A stretch of DNA of 64,000 nucleotides from Platanthera guangdongensis (GCA_039583875.1 CM077163.1:107579213-107643212), one strand, 5' to 3'; positions 33,711 to 44,469 are shown, counted from the stretch's first letter. Notes: generated by a model not told the origin, from the letters alone. Made by a program: numbers and translations.

Positions 33711-35513
33711 TTATTTAAGACTTCCTCCATCTAACATTCCTAACTGATTTAGGAAGAAGATGTGTTTCTTTTCATCCAATGGCTTGGTGAAAATATCTCC
33801 CCTTTGTAAGTCAGTTGGGATATATTGTAGTTCAATTTTATTCTTTTCAACATTATCCCTTAAGAAATGATGCCTAATCTCTATGTGTTTTGTCCTACTA
33901 TGGAGGACTGGATTTTGAGCTATAGAAATAGCACTGGTGTTATCACAAAAGTTTTTAGACTTCTCTAAGTTGTAGCCATAGTCTAGGAGTTGGTTTTGAA
34001 TCCACAAGATTTGTGAACAACAACTGCCTGCAGCCATATACTCAGCTTCAGCAGTTGAAGTTGACACAGAAGTTTGTTTCTTACAAAAACAAGAGACAAG
34101 TCTGTCACCAAGGAACTGACAAGTTCCACTAGTTCTTTTCCTGTCAATTCTGCATCCAGCATAGTCAGTATCAGAAAATCCAGTTAAATCAAATGCTGAA
34201 TCTTTTGGATACCAGAGACCTAGAGTTGGACAACTTTTAACATACCTGAGAATCCTTTTTACTAGTGTTAGGTGTGACTCTCTAGGGCTTACTTGGAACC
34301 TAGCACATAGACATGTAGCAAACATTATATCTAGTCTACTAGCTGTAAGGTACAGTAAAGAGCCAATCATTGCTCTATATGTTGTCTGATCAACAGGTTT
34401 CCCATGTTCATCAGCATCCAATACAGCATCAGTAGGCATGGGTGTTTTCATATAAGATGCTTCAGACATGCCAAATTTCTTAACCAATTCATTTGCATAT
34501 TTGGTTTGAGAAATAAAGATGCCTTCAGCATGTTGCTTGACTTGCAATCCTAGGAAGAAGGATAGCTCACCCATGCTACTCATTTCAAATTTAGAATGTA
34601 TTAGGTTGGAAAACCTTCTGCACAATTTGGAGTCAGTAGAACCAAAAATAATATCGTTTACATAAATCTGTACTAGTAGGGTATGGGACTTATGGGTTCT
34701 AATGAAAAGAGTTTGGTCTACTCTACCCCTTATAAATCCATTTTGCAAGAGAAAGCATGCTAGGGTCTCATACCATGCTCTAGGAGCTTTCTTGAGACCA
34801 TATAATGCTTTGTTCAATCTAAAAACATAATCAGGATAAGTTGGAGAGATAAAACCTCGAGGTTGTCTGACATATACTTCCTCTTTGATGTCTCCATTTA
34901 GAAATGCACTTTTGACATCCATCTGATATACCTTGAAGCCTTTATGTGCTGCATAAGCTAAAAATATTCTGATGTCTTCCAATCTTGCAATGGGTGCAAA
35001 GGTCTGGTCGTAGTCTATCCCTTCTTCTTGAGAATATCCCTGAGCAACTAGCCTTGCCTTGCTCCTTACAATTACTCCTTGATCATCCAGTTTGTTTCTG
35101 AATACCCACTTTGTTCCAACAATGGAGTGATCCTTAGGCTTGGGCACTAGTTCCCATACTTTGTTTCTTTCAAATTGATGCAACTCCTCTTGCATTGCAA
35201 TAATCCAGTGTGGATCTTGCTCTGCATCTTGAATGGACTGAGGTTCAATTTGAGATAGGAAACAGGTGTGCAACAGGTTTTGGTTGACCTGATTTCTGGT
35301 TTGCACACCAGCTGAGATGTCTCCAATTATTTGGGAAATTGGATGGTCTCTTGATGTTACTAAATCAACAAGGGGTGTTGATTGTTCACCAACCTGTGTT
35401 GTTGTTTCCTCTTGTGGTACAATAACTGGCTCTTCAAGTTGTTCTTCAATATGTTGAGCACTGTCTTCATCTTCACTGCTTTCATCCCCTTGAGTAACCT
35501 GTAACTTGTTCAA
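33711..35513 (-). pseudogene. E2 reverse transcriptase and RNase H
   Basis: 600 residues open. [48 protein letters not shown] and the catalytic box, which reads [10 protein letters not shown] instead of the usual YVDD. Replacement of one metal-binding Asp by Asn should abolish polymerisation. RNase [56 protein letters not shown], ending [11 protein letters not shown]. Same frame as gag and integrase; a stop at 35535 separates it from integrase. Confidence 0.9.
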
Positions 35514-35534
35514 GTCTTCAACTAGAGAATGTTC

Positions 35535-36875
35535 CTACAAAAGTTCTATGGTAGAAGAGATCTTCTCCTTGAAAGACATGTTAGATTCATCAAATGATAT
35601 ATGAACAGATTCCTCAATTTTTAAAGATGATTTATTATAAACCCTATAAACCTTGCTGATCATGGAGTATCTCAGAAACACTCCTTCATCAGCTTTAGCT
35701 TGAAATTTTGCTAAGTATTTCTTGTCATTATTATGTATGTAGCAAATACAACCAAAGATTCTAAAATAATCAACTTTAGGTTTCTTCCCTTTGAGTAATT
35801 CATAGGGAGTCTTTCCCTTTAGTTTATGTATCAAACTCCTATTCAGCACATAGTTGGAGGTGTTCACTGCCTCTGCCCAAAAGCATAGAGGTAGATGAGC
35901 ATCTGACAACAATGTAGTGGCAGATTCAATAAGGGTTCTATTTTTCCTTTCAGCTACCCCATTTTATTGAGGAGTTCTAGGAGCTGAGAAAGTATGCCTG
36001 ATCCCTTCACTCTGACAGAACTCTTGCATAAGAAGAGAATCAAACTCTGTCTCATGATCACTTCTGATTAGGGCAATGTGAGTATTGAACTAAATCTGTA
36101 TACATTTGAGAAACTCTGTCAGACACTTAAAGTTATCAGACTTCTTCCTTAGAAAGAACACCCAAGTGAATCTAGAGAAGTCATCTACAACTACTAAAGT
36201 GTAGGATTTCCCTCCTAGGCTTTGTACTGTGATGCATCCAAAAAGATCCATGTGTAACAGATACAATATCCTAGGTGAATCACTCTTATTAAGTGACTTA
36301 AAGCTGTTTTTAGTTTGCTTGCCTAATTGACAAACCCTGCAGAGTCCTTCCTTCTTGTAGGAGCCAGAAGGTAGTCCTCTAACAAGGTTGTCCTTGGATA
36401 GCCTAGCAATAGTTCTAAGGTTTAGGTGTCCTAGTCTCTTATGCCATAAAATATTTGGTCTACAAACAGAGTTAAACATGCAAATATCTACATCAGTTGA
36501 AAGAAAGTCTACTAGATAGATGTTACCTTTCCTTTTACCTATCAACACAGTTGTGTTGTCCTCTGACTTGATTTTGCATAATGCTTTGCTGAAGGTCACC
36601 TGGTAGCCTTCATCACACAGCTGACTGATGCTTATTAAGTTGTGCTTCAGTCCTTCCACATAAGCTACCTTCTTGAAAGTTACTGATCCAATCTGCACTG
36701 CACCATATCCTTTAGTCTGTCCAAAGTTTGAGTCACCAAAGATAACTTTGGGTCCAAGCTTGGCTCTAAAGGATGTGAGGTTGTCCTTATTCCCTGTCAT
36801 GTGCTTAGAGCACCCACTATCCAAGTACCATTGCTGGTTAGATGTTGGATAGGTCTTCACCTGCACATAAGACAA
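35535..36875 (-). pseudogene. E2 protease, pre-integrase and integrase
   Basis: Protease box WYLDSGCSKHMTG near the start, then VAYVEGLKHNLISISQLCDE and the pre-integrase motif LWHKRLGHLNLRTIARLSKD. Integrase: zinc-binding CRVCQLGKQ, Asp in LLHMDLFGCITVQSLGGKSY, second Asp in IRSDHETEFDS (a Glu for the usual Gly), then TPQ-stop-NGVAERKNRT carrying the Glu. The C-terminal FRIFGCICYIHN and KVYRVYNKSSLKIEESVHI follow. In-frame stops at 36090 and near 35965; no frameshift. Confidence 0.88.
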
Positions 36876-36896
36876 TTCATTTGTTTTTGACCCAGT

Positions 36897-37457
36897 TTAC
36901 CTTGGGCCTAGGTTGATAACCTTTAAATTCTGAAATGAAAGACATCCCAGGTTGACTCTTATATCCTTCAGGATGATATCTCCTTGGAGGTATAATCCAT
37001 TCAGTATAAGAGTTAAAGATTTGGGATGAAGGACCCTTAGGATTGGATTTTGATTTGCCCTTGAAAAAATTTCCAGAGCTCTGACCTCTGTTCGACGATC
37101 TTGGAGCTGCGTTCGACGATCTTGGGTCATATCGTCGAGCTCCGTTCGACGGTCGACTATGGCTAAGTTCAGGAACTTGAGATCATCGAGATGCGTTCGA
37201 CGATTTTGCCTGAGATCGTCGATCTGCGTTCGGCGATCGTCGATCTCCGTTTGGCGATCGTCGACCTCCGCTCGACGATTTCTGCTGGGACTTAGTTTTC
37301 TGGGGCAGATCAGAATTTTCCTAGCTACCTCTACAACTCCCTTTCCTTTATCAGAAATGAATTTGATTGGAGTTGTTAGAACTATGGGTTGGCTGGATGA
37401 AGCACCCAAGCCTAGTGTACTGTTAAATCTGGAGTTCACTGTGCTTGTGATGTCCAT
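36897..37457 (-). pseudogene. E2 gag-pol linker carrying a motif array
   Basis: 186 residues open. The middle encodes a degenerate repeat of the form DRRTELDD / DRRTQIDD, produced by the same tcgtcga...gttcgacga motif as in the LTR (37085-37285). In the last part, another frame gives a more typical linker (SSGNFFKGKSKSNPKGPSS), so the array may have disturbed the frame. E1 has a second zinc knuckle in the corresponding interval; I find none here. Confidence 0.6.
37085..37285. repeat. TCGTCGA-type cluster inside the E2 gag-pol linker
   Basis: Copies such as gttcgacgatctt, atcgtcgagctccgttcgac and gatcgtcgatctccg repeat over about 200 bp. This is the third location of the E2-specific motif, after the LTR and the ORF3 leader. 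Confidence 0.8.
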
Positions 37458-37544
37458 CAGCTTGATGCTTCTCCCATTAAGGGATTCTTCAAGCTTCTTG
37501 GCCTCAGACAGCTCACTTTTCAGTAAAGCTATCTGCTCCCTACA

Positions 37545-38936
37545 TCACTCCAACTCCTGAGAGAGTTTGAGGTTTCCTGACTTTAAAATATCATGTTCAG
37601 ATAGATGATTTCTGAGAGAGATAATTTCTTTCTCAGATTTTAGCAGGTCTAAACACAATGCTTTAAATTCAGATTTAAAGTCCTCTGAGTTAAAATCAAA
37701 AGAACTGATTACCTGATCTTCTTCAGGTTGATTCTCTGAATCTGACTCTGACTCCTCTTCTTCTGAATTATGTTGTGAGGCACTGATTGCCATCATGCAG
37801 AACTCTTTCTCTTCTGCATCATCTTCATCATCACTGGAGCTGGATGAGGCTTCTGACTCCTCTTCAGTCTCACTCCAGGATTCAGCAACAAACCCCTTTC
37901 TTGTATGTTTGTTTTTGCTTGATGAGGGTTTGCCATTGTCATTCCTCTTGGAGTCTTTCTCCTTTCTTCTTTCTTTCTTGTCCCTTCTGTCCTTGTTTTT
38001 GTTTTCTGGACAGTCAAGAACTATGTGCCCTGGTTTCCTGCAACCAAAGCAAACAATTTCTTTATTATTATTAATGATGGACTTGTCATACCTTGGCTTA
38101 TCATGCTCCTTGTATGATCTCCTTCTGAAGTCCTTTCTGGACATCTTATAAAATCTTTTGGCCAACAGACTGAGCAGTTCATCATTGCTTGTGTCTTTGT
38201 CTTCAGGCAGATCTTCAGTTGCCTTGAAGGCTATGGTCTTCTCTTTTCTTGTGGCTGGTAAGGCAGCCTTCTGTTCTTCTTCTCTATTCTTGATGAGTAG
38301 CTCATAATATTTGAGCTTACCCAATAGAGCTTTAGTGGTGATCTCATTCAAACTTCTGGCATCCTTAATTGGCCAGATTCTTGAATCCCAAGTGCTAGGG
38401 AAGCACATTAGAATTTTGTCATTGAGTTAAGTTAGTGAGATCTTTTTATCCAATGTCCTGAGTTCACTGACAATTAGACTGAGCCTGTTGTACATATCTC
38501 CCACTGACTCAGTTTATCCCTTCTTGAAATTCTCATATTGAGATATGAGGTGGGATCTCCTATCATTTCTCTCATCAGCTGAGCCTGAGACTATTTCAGA
38601 GAGTTTGTCCCAAATTTCCTTTGCTGAATTGCATTCAGCCACCTTTTGAAATATGTCATCAGACATTGTCCGGGCTAAGATGTTCATAGCCTTGGCATCA
38701 GCTACCTTCCATCTCTTGATGTCAGCATTTGTTCCTGATGGAGGTGGAACAGCATTTGTACTTGAGTTCTCTGGAGGTCTTGGACACACTATCAAAACAG
38801 AGTTAAAAATATCTTCGTTAATAGAATTCATGTACAGTCTGATCCTTGCTTTCCAAAGTGCAAACTTGGAAAGATTGCACACTGAAGGTCTGGTGCTAGC
38901 ATAATCTTTGTTTTGGGCCATGATTTGTGAAAACAA
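37545..38936 (-). pseudogene. gag: E2 gag
   Basis: Starts at 38936 (MFSQIMAQNKDYASTRPSVC). The capsid core has WKVADAKAMNILARTMSDDI and FQKVAECNSAKEIWDKLSEI. In-frame stops at 38514 and near 38430 interrupt it. It continues with SLNEITTKALLGKLKYYELL, a KRFYKMSRKDF region, the zinc knuckle CFGCRKPGHIVLDC (about 38010-38055), an acidic Ser/Glu-rich tract and a helical end (FKALCLDLLKSEKEIISLRN). It is in the same frame as pol. The structure matches E1 Gag. Confidence 0.85.
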
Positions 38937-39039
38937 AATCTAATAATAAACTACAAAAGAAAACAGATCTAACTAGGGATCTTTGGGTTCAGGTGCTAGC
39001 CTGTGCAACCACCAAGGTGTGGTATGTTTAACCAACCTC

Positions 39040-39051
39040 GCTTTGATATCA
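39040..39051 (-). other. E2 primer-binding site
   Basis: The minus strand reads tgatatcaaagc, the initiator-Met tRNA complement with two changes, two bases inside the right LTR. Followed by gaggttggt, as in element D (gaggttgat). Confidence 0.75.
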
Positions 39052-39053
39052 AT

Positions 39054-40601
39054 TGAAAGTGCAGTTAGATCTGATATACTCTAGAGGGGGGTGAATAGAG
39101 TATATGGTGCTTAAAAACTTTTTACAACAATTGTTGTAATATAAGTGAGCAGGGAAGCAGTAATAAATCTAATCACAGAACTAAACTGATAAAAAACTAA
39201 TCACAGAATAATCACAGCCAAAAACAAAGATAAAGACAAGCAAAACCAGATGACACAAGGAAATATAGTGGTTCCCCTAAACTTGGGTACATCCACTCTT
39301 CTACCACCCTAGGTAGGAATCCACTGCAGGATGAGTTGATCAGGTGTCCTGGGCACCAATGAGCTTTTGATAAGGTGCTCAAAAACCAAATCAGATTTTT
39401 TGATCAGGTGTCTTGCCATCAATGAGCTTTTGACATGGTGCTCAAAAACCAGGTTCAAACTTTTGAAGGGAGTTTGAGAAACCCTTTACAGAGATGGGGG
39501 TAAGAGAGTGATGTAAGTCTTCTCTTTCTCAAACAACTAAGAAGACTATGTGGATTGATGGTGTCAAAGCTCCCCCTGAGTCCTTGAGATCTTCAGGAAA
39601 AGATGCTTTGTTGTAGGGTGATAAGCCTTCAAAAGTTGAGCTCCAGCAAAAGATGATTTCAGCAGCAACTGAAATGTTAGATGTCTGGAGTCTTGAAATA
39701 TGTTGGCCTTGAACACTTGAGACTGAGAGATCAGAAGATTTCAGAAAAACTTGATCTCCTTGGATGTGTGTTCTTGAGAATTCTTTGAGACAGAATATTT
39801 TTGTTCTTATTCTGAAGATTACTGATGTCTGTCTGTGTGTGTATCTGTGTTCTATCTCTGTATCTGTAATCTATATGTGATTCAAAAAGAATTCTTGACT
39901 TTTATTCTCTGATACTGAATGGAAAAACATTCTCTATTAAGTATAGCCATTGGCCTGCATTAATTGCATCCTTAATTGCAAAATCTCTTCAAGAGGAAAG
40001 TCCATAGAAATATTCCTTGAAAATCCCTTGAAACTTGGTCCAGAAATGAATGAAAACGGCTAGGAAATCTTCAGAATTAATTGCAGAATAACTCCTTAAA
40101 TGATTTGAATTTGAATCTAGAAACATCCTTGAAGTTATCTGAAAATGTCGAACTGAGCTCTGCTATCGTTGAACTGAGCTCAGCGATATGGATATATACA
40201 GCAGCAAAATATCGTCGATCTGAGCTCAAAGATCGTCGAACTGAGCTCAGAGATAAAGATCCAAAGCTGAGTCAAGATCGTCGAACTGAGCTCACTGATC
40301 GTCGAATGGAGTTCGACGATATGATGAAGTTGAGCTCAGCGATCGTCGAATGGAGTTCGACGATCTGTCGAAGTTGAGCTAGGCGATCGTCGATCGGAGT
40401 TCGACGAATCGTCGTGCTGAGCTCAACGATATGACTTAATCTCCAAACAGAAAATCCTGGTCTTGAGGGCAGCTTCCAAACCTAGACTTCTAACCCTTAG
40501 ACTCAATTCTAATGGACCTTTTGAGCTATACAGGAGGTCAAACATTGGTTTCATAGAGACATAGTCATCCTGACCCAAATTATTAATAGGGTGTTCCAAC
40601 A
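39054..40601 (-). repeat. E2 5' LTR
   Basis: 1548 bp, direct repeat of 28487-29968. Longer because the TCGTCGA/GAGCTC region (40145-40433) holds additional units. U5 hairpin at 39074-39105. Confidence 0.92.
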
Positions 40602-41165
40602 AAGGATAAAATTACTCGAGTACTATATAGTACTACTCGAGGATTTAACTTAGAAAACTTTTGAGAAGAAAATTTCTGTAAACCCGATAGGTGAAAGGAA
40701 ACTACTCGAGTAGTTGTTTTAACTACTCAAGAGCCAAAATTGGACTACTCGGGATACATCTTGACTACTCGAGTAAGAGTATTATTACTCGAGTATGAAA
40801 TCAATAACTTACTCGAGTAAGTATAGAACTACTCGAGTACTTTACTTAGGAAATTTTCTTGACAGAACTTTCTCTTCTTCTAAGGTGAAACCAGCATCAA
40901 GTCTATTCACTTAGTCCTAGAGCTTGAATATGAAGTGTATCTCAATAGAGAGGTTACACATGATTCAACACTTCGAAACACACAATGAGGGATTACATTG
41001 TATGGTCCTGTGTTTGGTGATCCATTGTAGACTGACATTGGTCTACACTTCCCATAGGATTCTCGCAAACACATAACTCAAACCAAGCATCAAATACAAC
41101 CTAATTCATCTTAGTTCAAGGGTGACTTCATCAAATCTGGGTTAGTGTGGATACAATACCCAACA
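40602..41165 (-). repeat. E1 5' LTR, outer part
   Basis: Resumes the E1 LTR after E2, beginning with the second copy of the 22-bp duplication (40602-40623). Matches about 18721-19282 and ends CCAACA at 41165, followed by TSD gatgt. Confidence 0.88.
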
Positions 41166-41170
41166 GATGT

Positions 41171-42059
41171 ATGGGATGAAGATATTCCGATCTGTGAGAA
41201 TGTATCTGAGTCATCTGAGGAGCCTGAGTGTGAGGATGTCCCTAGTGTTATTGTGGATGAGTTACCATCTTAGGAAAGTGTAGTTTTGGACGATTCTCTT
41301 GTTATATACATGGGTGAGAGTTCGTTGATGTTGTCACCGTTCGGTGAAATATATACTAATTTGGATTTTTTTTTCCTGGGATTGATTTTATCGACCCTTT
41401 CACCTATTTATTTGCCAACATTAGATGACTTTGTAGAACACGAACTTGTTATAAATAGTCCCTTTATTTTACCTACGTTCATAGCCTCTCTGTATGACGT
41501 GTCTCGTAGGATATGCGTTAGCGAGTTGTTAAAATTCGTGTTCGGCCTTATCTCAAATTTTTGTAGTTCTGTGTCTTCCAAATTTCCTACGATTGATCAA
41601 TCCTCTGATTATATGCCTATTATGTGGTCATATATTGGGCCCATTTTATTAGACCCTAAGAATGATGTTTTGTTGACGACGTGTGCTGACCGCGGGTCTA
41701 TCACAAAATTTACTATCAAACATAGGTCTCCCGTCCTTTGCTTGGATGACTTGTTGGATATATTAGGTAGGGACACGATCTTTTCTTAGTTGGATTTTAG
41801 GAGTGGCTACCATCAAATAAGGATTAGGGAGGCAGACAAATGGAAGACGATTTTTAAACCGAAGTACGTGTTTTATGAGTGGTTAGTGTTGTCATTTGGT
41901 TTTCCCATTGCCCTGAGTACTTTCTCTAGGGTGATAATTCATGTCTTCCAACCATCCATGGGAAAAATTTTAGTGGTGTATTGTAATGATATCTTAGTCA
42001 TTTTCCCCTCTCCAAACGATCACGAATCCCACGTGAGGATTATCTTTACCACGTTATGA
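41171..42059 (+). pseudogene. F linker and N-terminal reverse transcriptase
   Basis: After an acidic stretch and a stop near 41272, a degenerate 167-residue frame (41286-41789) leads to VLCLDDLLDILGRDTIFS, the RT segment just before LDFRSGYHQIRI. The RT continues (41790-42059) with WKTIFKPKYVFYEWLVLSFG and LVVYCNDILVIF, where the usual FDD is CND. It stops before the thumb. RNase H and the first half of integrase are absent: the next recognisable sequence is already late integrase. A large internal deletion occurred near 42060-42110. Confidence 0.75.
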
Positions 42060-42109
42060 GCGTAAGAATTATTTGAGAATCTAAACAAAATTTATTTTTA
42101 TACCTTCGC

Positions 42110-42690
42110 TGATTTCCTTCGGTATATTGTGAGTACCAATGGGCAAACGGAAGTTGTACACCAAAGTTTGGGTAGCTTATTACGATATCTTGAGGGTAAT
42201 CACAAGGGTACTTGGGACTTGATTCTTCCCCATGCTCAACTTGCGTACAATAATTCTAAGAATAGATACACGGCTATAAGGCACTTGTGCCAGTTGATTT
42301 AATTCCATTACCTCCATCGTATAAATCAAGTGATTTCGCACAGGAATTCGCTCTTCATTTTCATAATTTACATAAGAACATTCATGAAACATTAGTCGCC
42401 TAATATGCAATATATAAATCTAATGCTAGCGTGGATAAAAGAGCTTCTCACATTAATGTTGACGATTTAGTTTTGTTGCATCTCATCCCTGAACGGATGC
42501 CTTCCGGCTCTATAAAAAGGTTGACGAATCGGCGAGCAGATCCTTTTCGAATTTTAAAGCGATTAAGAGAAAACACATATCGTTTGGAGATGCCCACTGA
42601 TTGGGGTATATCCCCAATTTTCAATGTTTTGTATTTAACGTCTTATATTTTTCCACCACTTGAATTATCTGTCTCTCCATTTATTCAGTC
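42110..42690 (+). pseudogene. F integrase remnant
   Basis: STNGQTEVVHQSLGSLLRYL carries the catalytic Glu region, then WDLILPHAQLAYNNSKNR. After frame changes a C-terminal piece follows from about 42425: INVDDLVLLHLIPERMPSGS, LRENTYRLEMPTDWGISPIF, then VLYLTSYIFPP. This layout (linker ending in FxVxDLxPYxPP) fits Reina/CRM-type chromoviruses. No chromodomain is visible. The open frame runs on past the integrase into the 3' LTR and should not be read as one protein. Confidence 0.75.
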
Positions 42691-42977
42691 GACTATATCT
42701 TCTACTGGGTTGAGGGGTGAGCTGGGTCCTGGATTGCCCTCTCATACGGTCTCCGCTAGAGGTATGTTGAATGTTGATGTTGAAACGTTTTCTCCTTCTT
42801 TGACTAATGCTTTTCCAAGGGTCCCCAAGACCTACTTTTTGCGTGACAGGTTCACTTTGATGTGGGATGACCACGCTACTACGACTTGGATTGTGGGGCT
42901 AGATTTGCCCCATGTTGCTGTTGCATTCGACTGTTCTCCTCTCACGGGGCACTCATCGGTGATGAGTAATTTTGATT

Positions 42978-42984
42978 GGGGGAG
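42978..42984 (+). other. F polypurine tract
   Basis: gggggag following ttgatt, three bases before the putative LTR start tgatggcgacg at 42988. A typical layout for chromoviruses. Confidence 0.55.
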
Positions 42985-43503
42985 TTTTGATGGCGACGTT
43001 GTCCCGCCACTTGCTCGTGATGATCGTGATCATTTGATTGGTGGCGATGATGTCCCGCCAATTGTTCATGATGACGTTGCAGATGGTGCTGATGAGTTCT
43101 TTGGCAAGATCCATGGCGACGCCATGTCCATGCATTATGTTGATCGCCGCTGCAACCGTACGTTTGAAGACTCGGATGGACGATGCCGGAAAAAAATTTT
43201 GATGCACGCCATCGCCGCTACAACGCCATCGATGAGACAATTAATTTGCAACAACGCCATCACCGCGATAATAATTTTGCTACGATGCCATCGCCGCTAC
43301 AACTCCATCGCCGTTACAACACCATCGCCACAACAATTATCTAATAATTATGATGTTTTGTTATATTTATTTACTTCCTTATTCCCTTGTTTTTATTTGG
43401 GATTATATTTATTTATTTCTTTTTTTCTCTTTTATTTGATATGGGCTGAATATAGCCATCATATGTTTATTTATTTTTTAATAGAGGAGATTGAGTTGTG
43501 TAG

Positions 43504-43514
43504 CCTATATATAG
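43504..43514 (+). promoter_or_regulatory. Possible TATA element of F LTR
   Basis: cctatatatagg is a short palindrome containing TATATATA, about 515 bp into the LTR in the sense direction. Plausible core promoter; not demonstrable from sequence alone. Confidence 0.35.
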
Positions 43515-44187
43515 GCCATGTTATGAAGAGTTTATGACTAGATTTATGAATGAAAAATTGAAAACCTAAAATTTCAAAATGAAATTCCCCCCCCCCCCCT
43601 CCTCTATTGCTTCCCTCTTTGGCCACCGGCCTCCTTCCCCTTCCCTTGTGGTTCGGCCACCTTCTTCCCCCCTCTTCCTTCATCTATTCTCCACCATAAC
43701 TCTCCCTCTCCTCTGTAAATGATTTGCAACAAGAAAAGGTAACTTCTCCCCCTTGAAGGAACTCAACCTAGCCTTGGAACACCCTCTAGGATTCGGCCAA
43801 CCCATCATCTTCCCCTTGAAGATTTCTGCCAACCAAGGAGTTCAATCTTGGTGGATTTTGTACAAGGTGCAAGGCCCTGCGTGGTTTCGTGGAACCATCT
43901 ACGGCGTGAAGTAAGGAAGACGGATGAGTTTCTCTCCATTCGGCGCGACTCCGGCGGAGCCGTAGAAGAGCGAACCATTTTTTTTATTCGGAATCATCCA
44001 TTCCGATTGGATTAACAAAATTTCTACCTTTTTGAGCGTTTCTCTCCAAGATTAATTCTTGTGGTGGTTTTCTTTGGCGTTGCCTACAAACATTGAATTT
44101 GACGTGATTTGATCCGAACGACTTTGTTATTTTCATTTGATCTATTTATATTGGTGAGGATTGACGAACCTCTTTTTTTTTGTTTAG

Positions 44188-44231
44188 AGAGATCCACCAC
44201 TTTCCAAATCATTTATTTTTGGTGGATCTCT
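44188..44231 (+). other. Stem-loop in F 3' LTR
   Basis: A perfect 12-bp stem (agagatccacca / tggtggatctct) with a 20-nt loop, just before the shared acaacacacgctcg block. Same placement as 336-372 but a different stem sequence. Confidence 0.75.
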
Positions 44232-44469
44232 TTTGGTACAACACACGCTCGAACAGATCGAGTTGATCCATTTTGCTTGAGAGAATATTGGTTCATCACC
44301 ACTATTTGATCTCTAAGGGTGTAGCGAACCTGTGTGTTAGCATTAGATTGATATTATTGTGAATTGGGTGTGTTGCGTTTAAATTGTGCTAGCACAGAAT
44401 TGGAATGAGTGAGAATAATTTAGTGTCTTTTGTTCGTTGCTATTCATCAGGAGACGTGGCCTTTATCAT

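Larger units (their letters stand above)
28487..40601 (-). mobile_element. Element E2: Ty1/copia Sirevirus-like element with ORF3
   Basis: LTRs at 28487-29968 and 39054-40601 flank gag-pol in one minus-strand frame (38936 to 33711) with a few stops, then ORF3. Inserted into the right LTR of E1. PPT complement atctccccct at 29969-29978; PBS at 39040-39051. LTR divergence is about 4% by eye, lower than in E1, in agreement with the nesting order. It belongs to a different family from E1: LTR sequences are unrelated outside short conserved blocks. Confidence 0.92.
17314..41165 (-). mobile_element. Element E1: Ty1/copia Sirevirus-like element with ORF3, RT deleted, split by E2
   Basis: LTRs at 17314-19282 and 27050-28457 plus 40602-41165 flank minus-strand gag, protease, integrase, a truncated RT-RNase H and an extra ORF in the position used for env-like ORFs in Sireviruses. 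TSD gatgt lies at 17309-17313 and 41166-41170. PBS is at 27036-27047 and a pyrimidine-rich PPT complement at 19283-19293. Sirevirus assignment rests on gag size with two zinc knuckles, gag coiled coil, LTR motifs and the third ORF. It cannot move by itself: most of RT is missing and frames are broken. Confidence 0.9.
1..44465 (+). mobile_element. Element F: old Ty3/gypsy chromovirus (Reina/CRM-like), host of the nested insertions in the left half
   Basis: Plus-strand LTR retrotransposon split into pieces by later insertions: 1-1126, 16650-17313 and 41171 to about 44465. The pieces read in order as LTR tail, PBS, gag, acidic linker, reverse transcriptase, integrase remnant, polypurine tract and 3' LTR. 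The left and right LTR tails (374-601 and about 44234-44460) are clearly homologous. Removing the G insertion rejoins gag in frame. Chromovirus assignment rests on the RT context (FRSGYHQIRI) and the integrase C-terminus, which resemble the Reina/CRM type; that is family knowledge. The 5' end lies outside the window, so no TSD can be checked. Heavily decayed and certainly immobile. Confidence 0.8.
42988..44465 (+). repeat. F 3' LTR
   Basis: About 1.48 kb. Start inferred from the PPT; end from homology with the 5' LTR tail, which stops at ggcc near 44461. Contains a C-rich homopolymer near 43587-43600 and a possible TATA element. Only the last 230 bp can be compared with the 5' copy, because upstream of the hairpin the two LTRs differ. 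Confidence 0.65.

Noticed and set aside
42431..43537. 368-residue open frame
   Set aside because: The first 80 or so residues are an F integrase remnant; the rest runs through the PPT into the 3' LTR, so it is not one gene.
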